From Amyelois transitella (taxonomy: Eukaryota > Arthropoda > Insecta > Lepidoptera > Pyralidae), in the NCBI RefSeq assembly GCF_032362555.1, contig NC_083511.1, positions 2,604,001 to 2,668,000 of the forward strand: a stretch of DNA of 64,000 nucleotides. Direction: 5' to 3'. Both the position numbers and the translations under genes were made by a program. The notes under the pieces are model-generated. The model had not been told where the DNA came from and ran no database searches. It was given only the letters and a program-made list of their open reading frames with translations. This document shows positions 46,439 to 59,200 of this stretch, one piece after another. Position 1 is the stretch's first letter, and every line of letters begins with the position of its first letter.

Positions 46439-47732
46439 GTGGAAATGTGGGAAAAACGAATTTTCAGTTTTTCAGTTTATCGATTCCCAGAATTGGGAAT
46501 CTGGGCTTAATCGATTTTTACCCCTGTGTGTCTTATTTTACAAAAATATAACTCTTTTATAGTAAAAGGTTTCAGGAAGTAGGTAATGTGCAGACTTATT
46601 TTACAATGTGGCAAGTGCAAGTCACGCAAAAATAAATGCATTGTCAACGAAAATGTCGACTTTAAGTCAGAACATCCCAAAATTTACCCGATTATTATGC
46701 CGTCTGTACCCGAAAAAAAGTTTTTTTTTTAAATATGTTAATAAGTTGTCAGCCCTACCGACACGCGACAACAACACGCCAGTATGACACCGCCATAGAG
46801 GAATTGCAAATTAACGTTTCTCTATTTCTAAATATAATTTCAACCGAATTAATTTTTAACCGAACAAAAGAATGACCCATATCTAGTTATGCCTTTTAAT
46901 TTAACAACCTACTGTATATTTGTATACTGTTATTACTGTAATATTTCAGCCATACAATCACAGTTTTAAAACTTCTGGAATTCAACCGAAGCTTGGTGGT
47001 TCCGTTTATATTTTTATACGTTTTGCAATCGGGGAACATTAGCAACAGCATTACTTATAGTAAATATTGTACACAATGCCTTAACAGAATTATGTTATGC
47101 TGCAACTCCTTGCGATAAAAATATAACTTTTCTTAATTATGAGTAAATTCTTAGTAGGTACTTTTTTTATTTAAAAATAAGCCCTGTACTTGCCTACCTA
47201 TATGTTTCTGAGGCATTTCCAATGTAAATGTATCCGTTAAGGAGAAGTCCGTTATCTAGGCAGAAGCGGCTAAATGCTCGTTCTAAAAAATAGGTAAAGA
47301 ATTTTGGTCTAATCATTGTAATACTTAAATGACAAATTAAAAAGAGATTCAATTTTTTTTTAATTCTACGCTCGAATAGCTTCTAAATTAATAAAGCATC
47401 ATTTTATCTGAAATTATTATTACCAAGGCCTTTTATACCTATTGTTGTCTCTTTTCAAGATACATATGTACATATGTGTGCGAAATAAAAAATAAATAAA
47501 TCAATTTTAACGAAAATAGCTGTACCACTGTATAACATTGCGTGTATTTCGCAATGTTAAAAACGGCGGGGGAACATTAAAAACATATTATCCAAGTTGG
47601 CAATACTGACTTGACATTTGACTTGTCAATCAACTAAAAAAGTGCATAGCGTTTTAACATTTTATTGCGTGTCGTTTGAGGAAGTCTAATTCTTTTTCTT
47701 CAAATACTATTTTAAAATTAGGAAAATTCAAG
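46439..47732. other. upstream region of the visgun-like gene
   Basis: No open frame recognised. The palindromic words TTGACA…TGTCAA lie at ~47612-47631, ~100 bases before the ATG. No core promoter was identified. Confidence 0.45.
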
Positions 47733-50619
47733 ATGAAGCAAGTAATTTTTATCTGTTTGCTGTCTATCTCAATGTGTACTAGTGACTCCACGACGCCAGA
47801 AGCAAGTCCCAGTGAGTATTCAACATCATAATTTTATAATTTCATTCGTAGTTATTGCGTCTTGATTGAAAAATACTGTGGTAGAATGTAGGTAATAATA
47901 TGAATTTAGCGTTTTCATCTCGAAATTTCCATCGTATATTTTAACTAGCCACCACAATATTATCCTGTGACAAGTATTTTTCTTACCAATACGACCATTT
48001 TATTTAGTAATTACTGTTTAATTATATGTATAGATTTATCACTAGTAGTCTGTTCATCTTGTATCAATTGGCAGAATGCTAATTATATGAAGAGTGGTCT
48101 GCTTTCCAGCTATAGGTATGCCTGTGTATGATTATCAAGCAGTATAAAAATGCAGTATAATGTATACTTAAACTGGGTTTCACAGTTATACCTTTCACCT
48201 CTTATGAGATAAACAATCAATATATATCTTTATTATGTATCAACTAAGGATATCCTGAAATTTATCAGTGAATGTCTGATCAACACAACAAACTAAGTAG
48301 TCTTCCAAACTAATTGCATCTTACTTTATTAACATTTATATTATATAACTATGTATTACATACATATATCCCTTGTAGAGTAGACAGAGCCAACAGTCTT
48401 GAAAAGACTGAAAGGCATGTTCAGCTTGATGATAGAAATGAGATTCCAATAGTGACAGGTTGCTAGCCCCATCAAATAAAAAATATGTATTTATTATATT
48501 TAACAAGCCAAACATCAAATGCAAGGCACTAAAGTAAGAAATACAATGAAAATGTTGCTTATCCTGCTAAAAAGTAAAAATCATAATATCTGATTAATTG
48601 CATATGAAAGAGAGTTATTCTAATTCAATCTATCATACTCAATAGGTGTTCAGCTACAACCGGAGAAGCATGATGCCATAATAACAGACAAAGCCCCAAC
48701 CAATAAAGTCTCACCACCACCAGTTCAACCACCGCAAGCGATAACCACAAACAATACTTTGCCTGCCAACAAGACAGCTCCTAAAGAAAATACTACACCA
48801 ACAACCGAACCACCTAAAGATGTTCCTCCAAAAGATACAACAGAGAAGGCAGCATCAGAAACAATGCCGACCTCTTCGGTTCCATCGAGCAATGCTCCTG
48901 TAGTGACACCTTCAACAACAAGCACTACGGCTAAACCTGAGACTGCGAAACCAGAACCAGATCACAAGTCAACGGTCACACCCAAGACTATTGAGCCGCC
49001 TAAACTTCAAGCAAGAGGGTAAGTAGTTGTTGACTCTATGGCTCTCAAATTTCCTACAGTTTGAGAAGGTTTTTGTTGCAGCATGAATAGAGCACTAATT
49101 TGCCAGGTATGACATGATAGATACATTTTAATACATGATCTCTGTTTCTAGCGGGTCTATATCAAACACATGATGTAAAATATTATGCAGCACATTGATT
49201 CTAAAATATATGTATGTGCATGTTAATGGCAAAATTATGACTATCATTCAATATTAGAAATATATTCAAATCAGTGTAATGGTTATATTTATTATGCAAT
49301 ACTAATTTCTTAATTACAACAGGTAGACTTAATTGGTAGGAAATTAATATTTAAATGACTTGTTACACAAAAAATTAAAATAATTTGAGATTCAGATATG
49401 GACAATAGACCATCCTTTACTGAATTGACTTTACAATATTAATGGGAAGAGAAGCAGTTAGTACACTATGATTTTTCTTCTCTAGACCAGCATGTAAGCT
49501 TGCAGTAGATGAATTTGTTTATTCCCTTAGTGCCCTAATACAACATCCATATAAAAGTGATGTTGTCCCTTCATAAGTGCCGGAAACATGGCCCAAATGT
49601 TTATTAATAGTTGTCAATCATAAATAAATGTAAAATATTATTTACTTCTCTCATTCTCATTATCGGGAAGCTGATAACAGGATGCAAATGTGCATATCAA
49701 CCATAAAAGCAATATGTTCATTTGCAATATATGCATTTATACATCAAATCAACTATCAGCTAATGCAAAGCAGAATACTGTTTTGCAATATGATGTCATG
49801 TTTATGGAACATTATATTCTTGGAATGTGATAGCCTGTGCGGGGTCATGCTTGACAGTTTCCTTTTAGTTTTGATGCTCATTCTGTCTCTTCTTTCTGAG
49901 TCCTCAAAGTGACGCCAAGCCGCTTTAAGCCTCTTTATTATGAATGTAAAGGCTATAGTTTTTAGTTAGTTAAACACTGTCTAATAGTAATTGATTTGTT
50001 GCAATAAGAGCTATAATTTTACTAGTTGTTAAGCTTTTGTTTTTGACCCAACTTTAATAATTCCTCTGGAATATCTTTCTGCCTTTTAAAAACTATGGCT
50101 CCAACAAATATATCTTATGCATACATGCTTGTACATACATATAATATGTATTTTCATGAATGTCTGAAAAGCATAAAGTAATTCTGGTGGGTTTGCAACT
50201 AGCAGTTAAATTCTTACCATGAATACCGTCTCCAAGGTCAAGCGCAACCAATGAAATGAAATAATATCAGAAGGGACAATAGAACAGATTTTATAATACT
50301 TAAAAATAAAATTGTCAATTAAGGGAAAGTTTAATAAACTTTTAATTCTTCGTTAAGGCGATGGTTTCGCAACCTGTCACTATTTGAATCTCAATTTCAC
50401 CATTAAGCCATACAGTTCAACATGGATGGAAACCTGACTTTATGTGAACTGTACCATGATACTAGTGCCAACGAACGTAAATATTTTTTTTCTGTTTCCA
50501 GTTTTGACGGTGCCAGCTTCGTCGGTGGAATCATCCTAACCCTTGGCCTTCTTGCGATTGGCTTCATGGGATTCAAATACTACAAGAACCAAACCGAAAG
50601 AAACTATCACACCCTTTAA
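47733..50619 (+). CDS. vsg: CD164/endolyn-type sialomucin (visgun-like), 3 exons, 189 aa
   Basis: Small type I membrane mucin that in animals cycles through the endosome/lysosome and cell surface. Predicted coding exons are 47733-47811, 48646-49018 and 50502-50619; all junctions are GT-AG and the phases agree (79+373+118 = 570 nt with stop). Residues 1-17 form a signal peptide. Residues ~26-149 are a Thr/Ser/Pro-rich mucin stretch with several N-x-T sites. Residues 152-175 (FDGASFVGG followed by a Leu/Ile/Gly-rich stretch) are the membrane segment. The tail ends in TERNYHTL, whose YHTL fits the Y-x-x-hydrophobic lysosomal sorting signal of the CD164 family. The membrane segment plus tail is the family hallmark; the mucin part is low complexity and not diagnostic. 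SINE-A pieces lie in both introns. The start is the only ATG giving a signal peptide directly before the first donor. Family assignment is strong; naming the fly orthologue is from memory of the family. Confidence 0.9.
48357..48478 (-). mobile_element. SINE-A fragment in visgun-like intron 1
   Basis: TACATACATATATCCCTTGT … ATAGTGACAGGTTGCTAGCC. Confidence 0.85.
49520..49590 (-). mobile_element. SINE-A head remnant in visgun-like intron 2
   Basis: CCCTTAGTGCCCTAATACAA CATCCAT and GTGCCGGAAACATGGC retain the family order. Confidence 0.5.
50352..50425 (+). mobile_element. SINE-A fragment in visgun-like intron 2
   Basis: TTAAGGCGATGGTTTCGCAA CCTGTCACTATTTGAATCTC AA. It ends ~75 bases before the exon 3 acceptor. 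Confidence 0.75.
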
Positions 50620-50744
50620 ATTTTAAGTCAATATATCTCTCTCTATTTAATGTTAAGTGCACTATTTTATCTAAGTTTCGGAATATTTTTTTACCTTTCA
50701 GTTATTTTAACTTGACAGGTCGGAACTAAGATAAACGATACAAA

Positions 50745-50750
50745 AATAAA
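50745..50750 (+). terminator. candidate poly(A) signal of the visgun-like gene
   Basis: AATAAA lies 126 bases after the stop codon in AT-rich DNA. Other AATAAA-like strings occur further down (for example near 51951), so the true 3' end is uncertain. Confidence 0.4.
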
Positions 50751-52006
50751 AATATTTTCTTTAATTGTAAATGTCATAATTCCTTACGCATTTTATGTTT
50801 AAATTCGATAAGAGTTTATCCTAGTTCCTAGTTGTGGAGGACATAACTCGAAGGACTGTAATTAAAACCTAAACAGGGTTAATAAAAAAAAAAATTTGTC
50901 TTATTTTAGCTACATTGATTTGGTGGAAGGGTATAGTTTAAGTTACTGCCTGCTCGAATTTGACGATTTTTTTTATTGTAGCTATTTTTTTTTCCTATTT
51001 TGCGTAATATTTTCTTTTTTATTTTGACGTTTATCTCACTTGTGTGTTTTAATGTAGTGTCGTAAATGACTAAGTTGCATCGATAATTTGTAAAATACAT
51101 AAAATTATATTGATGTTAATCAAAAGTGTATAGTTTTCTTGACGTTAGTTGAATATCTTTAAATATGTTTCTTTCCCTACAAACCATTCGAGAATTATAT
51201 AACATTAAGGATAACTTTTATTTGTAATGTTTTGTGCAATTTTAGTATAAGTTTGTCGCAGATTTTACTGTGCCATTTTCTGAATTTCTAAAAAAGTAAA
51301 GTCTGGTTTAAAGTTCTATTACACTGAATTTTACGTATCTTTAGATTATCAGCACTGATTTAAAAAAAATGTAGGTAGTATATTATAAATGTTAATAAGT
51401 GTTACTCTAAGGCAACGCAATGTGATGACAAAAATAAGGGTCTAAAGTAGTACCTACCTATATTGTTTTGGCATAACAAAGTTTAATGAATCTCAAATTT
51501 ATTGATAAATTTTATTATAACATTCTACAGATATCATTAGACTAAGAAATCCTGTACAGTATGGCATCGATATTTATGCAGTTGATTCGCAATCTATGTA
51601 TTGAATCAAGCTTATTGAAAACTTATATAATTGAAGAAGATAAATGGTTACTGCGACTATCATATTTATCGGCGCCATACATTCTTAACTTGTATTATCT
51701 TGAAATCTCAAGCATTTCCTTAAAAACTTTTTTGTGCCACAACAAGTATGTATATTTTGTTTTTCTTTTCGTTATTTAGCACGCTATTTGTAAACTGGAA
51801 GAAAGATGATTCCATCCTAAAGTGCTCTTAAATCTGAAATATATACAGATAATTATTCGATCAAGATGGTTTTCAACTATAAGATTGTGCCGTCTACTTT
51901 ACTACTTTATACTTATGCTAATCTCATGTCACAGTCAATGGTTACGTTAATAAAGGTATATACCAAAAATCATTATTTTTTTTAAAGGCTTACTATCCTC
52001 TAACAT

Positions 52007-52086
52007 GCCATGTCGTTCACAGCACTTTATTAGAATGGGACCACCACCATCTCTCTCCCGCGATGTTGTTAAAGGTGACGAAATGA
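52007..52086 (+). mobile_element. SINE-A head fragment
   Basis: GCCATGTCGTTCACAGCACT and GGGACCACCACCATCTCTCT follow the first 80 bases of the family. Confidence 0.6.
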
Positions 52087-52117
52087 GAACTTTTATCTAT
52101 TTTACCAACTAACTTAG

Positions 52118-52240
52118 GGGTTAGGTTCCCCTGCAAATCGTCGATCGTGTAAAAATACTTACCCAAATCGAGATCATGATCAAAGGGCGCACCCCGCTCT
52201 CCAGAGATGTAACCAGGACTAACGTTAGGAGAAAGTAGAG
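52118..52240 (+). repeat. interspersed repeat C
   Basis: GGTTAGGTTCCCCTGCAAAT … ATGTAACCAGGACTAACG. Confidence 0.55.
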
Positions 52241-52623
52241 AACCTAAAAAGTTACAGACTCCTCCACAAAAGTTATAAGACTTAGTCTCCTTTGCAAAAG
52301 TTACCATGTCCCTGATAAGTCTCTTTCATGATGAAAGCGAAAGCTGGATCAAAATCAGTTGCATCAGGATTTAGGAATAATAAAAAACAAACTTAAAGAT
52401 ATAGATAACAGTATGTATTGCTTTGTCGAACTTTGAATATATTAATATAAAAATATGTTTGGCCAGCATATTTCAATCGATCATAACAACAGTGAATAGA
52501 TAAACATTACCCCATTTTTCATTCAATCAAAATCCATATGAGACAGTAAATCCACATAGAAAACTTTATATTATGTTAGTAATATGGCATTTGTATGTTA
52601 CGACGTACTAACGTAACATACAC

Positions 52624-55298
52624 TTAAAATGACTTAGTGAACAATTGGTAAAGTGTTTTGCTCACAACAGGACCAACACTTCGGTTTGATTCCCCATACT
52701 TCAAATTCGCAAGCAAGAATTCGCCTTCTCTTTGATCACACTCCTTGTATTTTTCAATGAGCAGCCTGGGAGTACTAAACACCTTAGTAATAGCTAGAGC
52801 TTTATCAACAGATACTCCTTTTAATTGCAGAAGCAACTTAATGAACGTTTCCGTGACAGTAAGTGGCTTCGATTTCTTAGAAGTCGCACTGAAATATTTG
52901 AATGTCATCAGTGTTTCAGCATATGGTTCTCCATCGCAACCTTTGAGATTTTTGTCCTGAAAATAAATAATATTTTTTTCATATTTGATTGGTCAGGTCA
53001 AGAGTACCCAAAGTGGATAAGCTTGCATGAAGACGTATGAATGTCGATAAAGCTAAAGAAGTATGCAGAGATTGTGGCAAGTGGAAAGATGTTGTCTCTA
53101 TCTACAACTCCAGGAAAGAGGTGTGATTTTATTTAAGTATTTTTCTTCAACAATAATTTATTTTCCATTATCACTTTCGCATTCTACATTTAATCCTTAT
53201 TTCTCTCTCTGGCTCAGTTAGCTTTTAGTATCTTAGATTTTGAGTGAATTTTCTAGCGACATAGCAAATGAAAAATGAGAGCCATCTTAACCATAATAAT
53301 TAGTGAATGCGAGTAAATCTGTCAGGGTAATATGCTTGTAGTTGTCCTGACCGGTAAAAGGGCTCCTTAAAATGACATATTTATCTCTTACAGGGTAGAC
53401 AGAGCCAGAAGTCTTAAAAAGACCTATAGGCCATGTGCTACTTTATGGCTTAAAGTTGGCTTTTAAAACTATCATATAAAATCCATGATGAAATCCTACC
53501 GTATATTCTATAGTCAGTCTTTTACTCAACATAGCCAAAAATCTAACAGTTTCACTCAAAGAATTTGTGATATGCACATTAAATCCATCTTGTACCCTTG
53601 TATTTGCCAGGGCCTGCATCAAAGACTGTATCGGCAGCCCCACATGTTTATTCTTTCCATAGTTCTCCACCAAGTAAATAACATTATTCAGCCCACATTT
53701 TCTTAATCTAAACTTCTGTTCGTGGAATCTTCCATCTCTAATACTATGTCCAAGATCATCCATTCGTTTTCTTTCTATCACATAAGGAATGACTAGTTCT
53801 ATGTCCTTATTCTGTTTGTCTTGAGCAACCCAGGTGAAATCACCAACTTTTAAGCTCCGGTATTCATGTTTAAGTGCTGGGTATTTATTGAATTGAGCTA
53901 CTGTTGGATCAGTCTTAGTCACCCTGAAAATAAAGAAATTTATATTGATTATACAAAATGTTATCAGTATGTATAGAAAGTAGAGAAGTAGTAAAAGAAT
54001 GAACAAATATCATCCATATTGATTTAAATGAACATGCACACTATTTGCAATGTGTGGCTCAGTGGCATCTTTAAAACAGCAATATTTGTAGTTCCCTTGA
54101 AGAGATTGAATAATACAATAAGGCTGCCTTTTATACATAACTTTAACATAACTTTATAAGTTTATGTGCAATAAAGGGTATTCTATCTACTTTCAAAATG
54201 TCTTACAAATTATTTCTGTTGTGGTGCATTAGTGGAATATGTTTTTATGATGCGGTGCTAATAATACATTAATTTTTTTCTTATTTTCAATCCCTGATCA
54301 GGATCTATCCCAACAATGTTTGAATCTCTATGTATATTATAAATTGTAATATGTAATGTTACAAACTTTAACGCTTATAAAAGAAATACCCACCCACTTG
54401 TTTCATTTTTATCAATTAATAATATGATATCAAAAGTTCCAGCTTTCAGTTCAATTTGGCTCCCGCTAGAATTAGCATTATCCAAGTTAATTGTGCTGCT
54501 TTGTGAATTTGGTATTTCAGTACTATCAGCATTGCTATTGAAAATTATATCATTGGTTGTAGGTAAACCGACAGATGCTGTTTCAAGATCAATTGCCAAT
54601 GTTACTCCTGTTTCAGTGAGCATATATTTTATTGTTTTATTATTCCTACTTTTCTGAACCAAACCTTTAGTTATTAGCCTACTGATGCTGTTCCATGCTG
54701 TGTAAAAAGTATCAGGCTTCGGCCGAAGGAATGATTCTTCACTGTATGGTTGTGCTTTTTCAATTAACTGTTCTTTAGATAATCCTTGATTGGGATCATC
54801 TCTAAATTGTCCTAACAAAGCTACAAGGATAGCATAACCACCAGATCTAAAAGATGGTCTGTAAGTTTTATCCGAGTTATTACTAGATTTACTGGCTGTG
54901 GAAGCTGACTTTTTCGGCAGTCCTACGATTATGTTATCAATATTTTCGACTGTAACTACAGCTTCTCGAAGTGTGTGATTTTTCTTGCTATTTAAATTAT
55001 TGGTTTGATTTTCAGATTCACTCACAGAATTAAAACTTTTGTTATGGTTGTAAACTTCTAACCGTTTATCCAGAAACAAACACAATTTTTTCTCAAAGCC
55101 TTTTAAAATGGCACATTCGGCGCCAGTTTGTAAGGGCAATGGATATTTTGATATAGAATCTAAAGCTTCTTTGAGCATTGGTTCCAATTTACTTTTCTTT
55201 ACCTTGGCTTCATCGTGTAATTCTTCGAGCCATTCCTGGAACAGTGGATTTGGCCGAGTACGCTTGTATGTTATCCTTTTACTTGATGTGCTGCACAT
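52624..55298 (-). CDS. mus81: MUS81 structure-specific endonuclease subunit, 3 exons, 553 aa
   Basis: Catalytic subunit of the MUS81-EME1/MMS4 nuclease, which cuts 3' flaps, replication forks and nicked Holliday junctions in the nucleus. Exons in coding order are 55298-54394, 53923-53500 and 52956-52624; borders are GT-AG and phases join (905+424+333 = 1662 nt). The N-terminus has the family motif RPNPLFQEWLEEL and a helix-hairpin-helix region to ~residue 85. A winged-helix region follows at ~150-235. The ERCC4/XPF nuclease fold begins at DIILLIDKNET (290-300) and carries the catalytic signature ERKRMDD at 352-358. IRDGRFHEQKFRLRKCG follows, and a C-terminal HhH2 domain includes LLQLKGVS. Total length matches the ~550 aa of human MUS81. 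All catalytic residues visible in the signature are kept, so the gene looks functional. Intron 2 holds an old LINE tail and a SINE-A piece. The 5' end faces CTR9. Confidence 0.95.
52991..53133 (+). mobile_element. LINE 3' tail in MUS81 intron 2
   Basis: GGTCAGGTCAAGAGTACCCA … GGAAAGAGGTGTGATTTTAT. It begins 35 bases from the MUS81 exon 3 splice acceptor, on the opposite strand to the gene. Confidence 0.85.
53376..53455 (-). mobile_element. SINE-A fragment in MUS81 intron 2
   Basis: TTATCTCTTACAGGGTAGAC AGAGCC … AAAAAGACCTATAGGCC. Confidence 0.75.
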
Positions 55299-56245
55299 CT
55301 TACCAAAAGTAAATAATTAGTTCGATACCAGATAAAATACTTATATCAGTTTCTGGTACTTAAAATATTATGTAAATAATACTGTGCACGCACGTACAAC
55401 TTAAAATTAATAGGTAGTTATTTATATTTTTTGAACAATTTTGATACAAAACCGAACACCGGGAACCGCAACTGCAAACAAGAGTAGAGAAGGCGATCTG
55501 AAATAGATTAATCAAGCCCAAATGATTGATTTTTTAAATCGATATGCAGTACTGAATAAATCCAGGGAATCTATAACCCTTGAAAATCGTCATTCGTTTT
55601 TTTTTTGTTTTGGTCAAAACTTAGCTGCTGGCCGCTCCTAGCGGGATACGGGAAAGAAGAAAGTTCATGTGACCGCCACGCGATTGCGAATTCTTTTATT
55701 AAAATCATTTTCAAATGATGCGATTATGTTTTAAACGTTTCGATTGATTGCCTGATCTATTCCATTTCTATTGAATTAAAGTTCCATTTTGATATGAGCA
55801 ATTTGATAGATTAATATATTACTTTCTGTCGTATTTTAAGATATATAAGTAAGACCCAAACTGATACTACTCAGTCAGATCAGACTCATAGGTTCAGACA
55901 GACACAATAAAAATATCTGTGAGACAGACGCCAGCCAGTAACAAGTACCTGCAGTACCAGTACCTACCAGTACAGTAGAAGCGAAGCGAAGCGAAGTGAC
56001 CGATGTCACTGTCATGTCAGTATGTGTGTGTGTGCAAGTGATTTAGGCACTTATTTATATATGCAAAAAGTTTGTAGTGGAGTGGAGACCGGACCGACGC
56101 GACGAGACTCCGTCTTGCTTTGCTATCTACATTTGATTCGATCAAGAAGTGCACACGGTGACGGTTTTTCTGCTTGTTCTGTTTTCATTTCTTCATGATT
56201 CTGTGATTAATTTTATTGTACTTAATGTAGAAAGCGCCACTCAAA
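55299..56245. other. divergent MUS81-CTR9 intergenic region and CTR9 leader
   Basis: About 950 bases between the two start codons. It holds the CTR9 core promoter candidate, a (GCGAA)n run near 55980, a GT run near 56025 and repeated CAGTACC words near 55950. No open reading frame was recognised. A shared two-way promoter is plausible from the head-to-head layout; the MUS81 start site was not located. Confidence 0.6.
55842..55904 (+). promoter_or_regulatory. candidate CTR9 core promoter (TATA, initiator, DPE-like)
   Basis: TATATAAG at 55842-55849 is followed by TCAGTC at 55871-55876, which fits the arthropod initiator with +1 at A55873, 31 bases after the TATA start. AGACA at 55900-55904 falls at +28 to +32 and fits the RGWYV DPE consensus. 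This would give a 373-base 5' leader before the CTR9 ATG. The spacing is textbook, but the motifs are short and the region was not tested. Confidence 0.45.
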
Positions 56246-59200
56246 ATGTCGCTTGAAATTCCGTTGATGAGCACGGATGAGGTGAATATACGCTCACTTG
56301 CATAGTTTCGTTATGTTTTTCGTATATTTACGCGTTTTGTGAATTTTCAAGGTGATCGAGTTAGATCCTGAACAATTGCCATCCGGAGATGAAGTCTTGG
56401 GAATATTACAGCAGGAAAGATCCCAACTTAATGTTTGGATCAATGTCGCCGTAAGTAAATCTAACCTATTTGCAATTTCTACCATACAAATGTAGATTGT
56501 TACGTGTCTGCTAAACGATATTATCATTATCATTCATACATATAATCACGTCTTTATCCATTACGGGGTAGACAGAGACAAGTCTCATAAAGAATGAAAG
56601 GCCACATTTAGCTATATGAAATACCTATAATGATTATATTTTAAAAACTATCAAATTTTTTAAAGTAGTAATGTGCCTAGTGGTTGGGAAGACCTTTAAA
56701 AAACATTATCTATAGCTCATAGATGCTTTCAGAAAGAAATTTATTTTTATTTGACAAACATTTAATGTGGCTAATTTATTAATATTTTCAGCTTGCATAT
56801 TATAAACAAAAGAAGATCGATGACTTCCTCAAGATATTGGAAGCATCCCGAGTGGATGCCAATATTGACTACAGAGATTTTGAGAGAGACCAAATGCGAG
56901 CACTCGACATGCTGGCTGCATATTATGTACAGGAAGCAAACAAGGAGAAGTCTAAAGACAAAAAGAAAGAATTGTTTACCAAAGCGACACTATTGTACAC
57001 AATGGCAGATAAAATCATTATGTATGATCAGGTATGTTCAGGTTTTTTCTCTTTCTTATGGTGCAATAAAGAGTATATCTATGTAATAGTGGGGATTACA
57101 CTTTTAAACAAAATTAAATGACATTGTTATCCTCCTGAGTGCCAGGAAGGTTCCTGGTTAAAATGCATGTGACACAAAAATACAGGTTCGAATCCCACCC
57201 TGGCCATGTACACATGACTATTTTTGGAGTTATATACATTAGTTTGAATACTAACCGAAGCTCTTCTGGTGAAGAAAAACATGAGGAAACCCTTCACATT
57301 CAGGCAACTGGATGTGTGCAACCAAATCAATCCAATACTGGGTAGGTTCCTCTGCAAAGTAGGTTGTAGAGGTCAGATGGGAGTTGCTTCCATGGTCAAA
57401 GGCGTACCACAGGCCTCCAGAAGTGAGGATGCAACCGGGACTAAACCCAGGAGGAAGAGAAAGCTTGTCCCTTGATGTAGGCCTTCTTCATTAGTTTTCA
57501 AGCTTCCATGTCCCTTGCCCCCCTTCACCAATAATCCTACTTATATACATACATATAATTAGTAGTAGACACAGCTAATAGTCTTGAAAAGACAGAAGGG
57601 CATGGAGCTATATTGATTCATGCATATAGTCACATTTTTATCCCTTTCTGGGTAGACAGAGCCAACAATCTTGGAGAGACTGATAGGCAACATTCAGCTT
57701 TTTGCCTTTATGTTCTATCATTGAGATTGAGATTCAACTAGTGACAGGTAGTTATTGATTATCTAATGATATTTTACCAATAATATTTTTATAGAACCAC
57801 CTACTTGGCCGAGCCTACTTCTGTCTTCTTGAAGGTGACAAAATGGAACAAGCCGATGCTCAGTTTAACTTCGTACTAAACCAATCACCGAACAATGTTC
57901 CCTCTTTACTGGGCAAAGCGTGCATAGCCTTCAACCGTAAGGATTATAGAGGAGCTCTAGCATTTTATAAGAAGGCGCTGAGAACAAACCCCGACAGCCC
58001 AGCCGCATTGCGTTTAGGCATGGGACATTGTTTTATGAAGTTAAATAATCAAGAAAAGGCGAGGTGAGTGTTGATGATTATTAATTTAAACTTTATACAC
58101 ATAAAATGTACAACAGGTCACTTAATGCCACAAGGAATTCTTTGCCAGTGGAACCTTTCTTTAAATTTATATTCTGTATTTGTTTTTATTCTAAATTTGA
58201 ATTTAAAAAATTTACTCTGCAATTTGGAAGTGTGGGAATGATATAATGATTGATTTAAAATAATAATCTAAATAAAAAAGTTTGATATAGAAAAAGCATG
58301 CCACTTCCCAGAGGGGAAAGCAGAGACTTCATCTTTGCACTTGCTTTAAAGAAACCTTTAAATATTATCTGCATGACAATAATTTTCCTTGTATATTTTT
58401 TTTTCTTATAATTAATATTATTTATATCATCTTTCTTTTATCAGGATGGCCTTTGAACGGGCCCTTCAATTAGACCCGCAATGTGTTGGCGCCCTGGTCG
58501 GTCTCTCCATTCTCAAACTCAACTTACAAGAGAATGAGTCAAACAAGATGGCTGTCATAATGCTGTCAAAAGCATATGCCATTGATCCGAAGAACCCAAT
58601 GGTGTTGAATCATTTGGCAAACCATTTCTTTTTTAAGAAGGTCAGTTGTTTTTTGTTTTCATTAGTCCAGAAATCAATGAATTTGGCTTGCAGTTGAGAG
58701 AGATCCAGTGAGCTTTATATGAAATCACTGAAATAATTTCCATAATGATCAGATCAATATTGTATTTACTTTTCCCATAGAAAAAAAGTCAGATGGAGTT
58801 TTACTAAATACAACTAAATGCAGCACCAATAGTATTGCCGGCCTAGTGTACACACTTTCACCCATAGTGTGACAGGCCGCCGCCATTACGTCATAGATTA
58901 TCTTACGAAATGGCTAGTTTTCTGTCACTCCCACATGCATACAACACCGCCACAACGATGCTTTACATTTTTTAAGTTTTCTTTTTTTCTACGTCTATGA
59001 CGTTTTCATTGTTTTTTTTTTCTCTATTGAGCCATAAAGGTACAATAGGATTTTCTTGTTATATCAGGACTACAGCAAAGTTCAGCACTTAGCGCTCCAC
59101 GCGTTCCACAACACAGAAAATGAAGCTATGAGAGCGGAGAGTTGCCACCATTTGGCACGGGCGTTCCATGCTCAGGGCGACTGCGACCAGGCGTTCCAGT

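Noticed and set aside
48725-48925. Gly/Val-rich frame on the - strand
   Set aside because: It is the antisense shadow of the Thr/Pro-rich mucin exon of the CD164-like gene.
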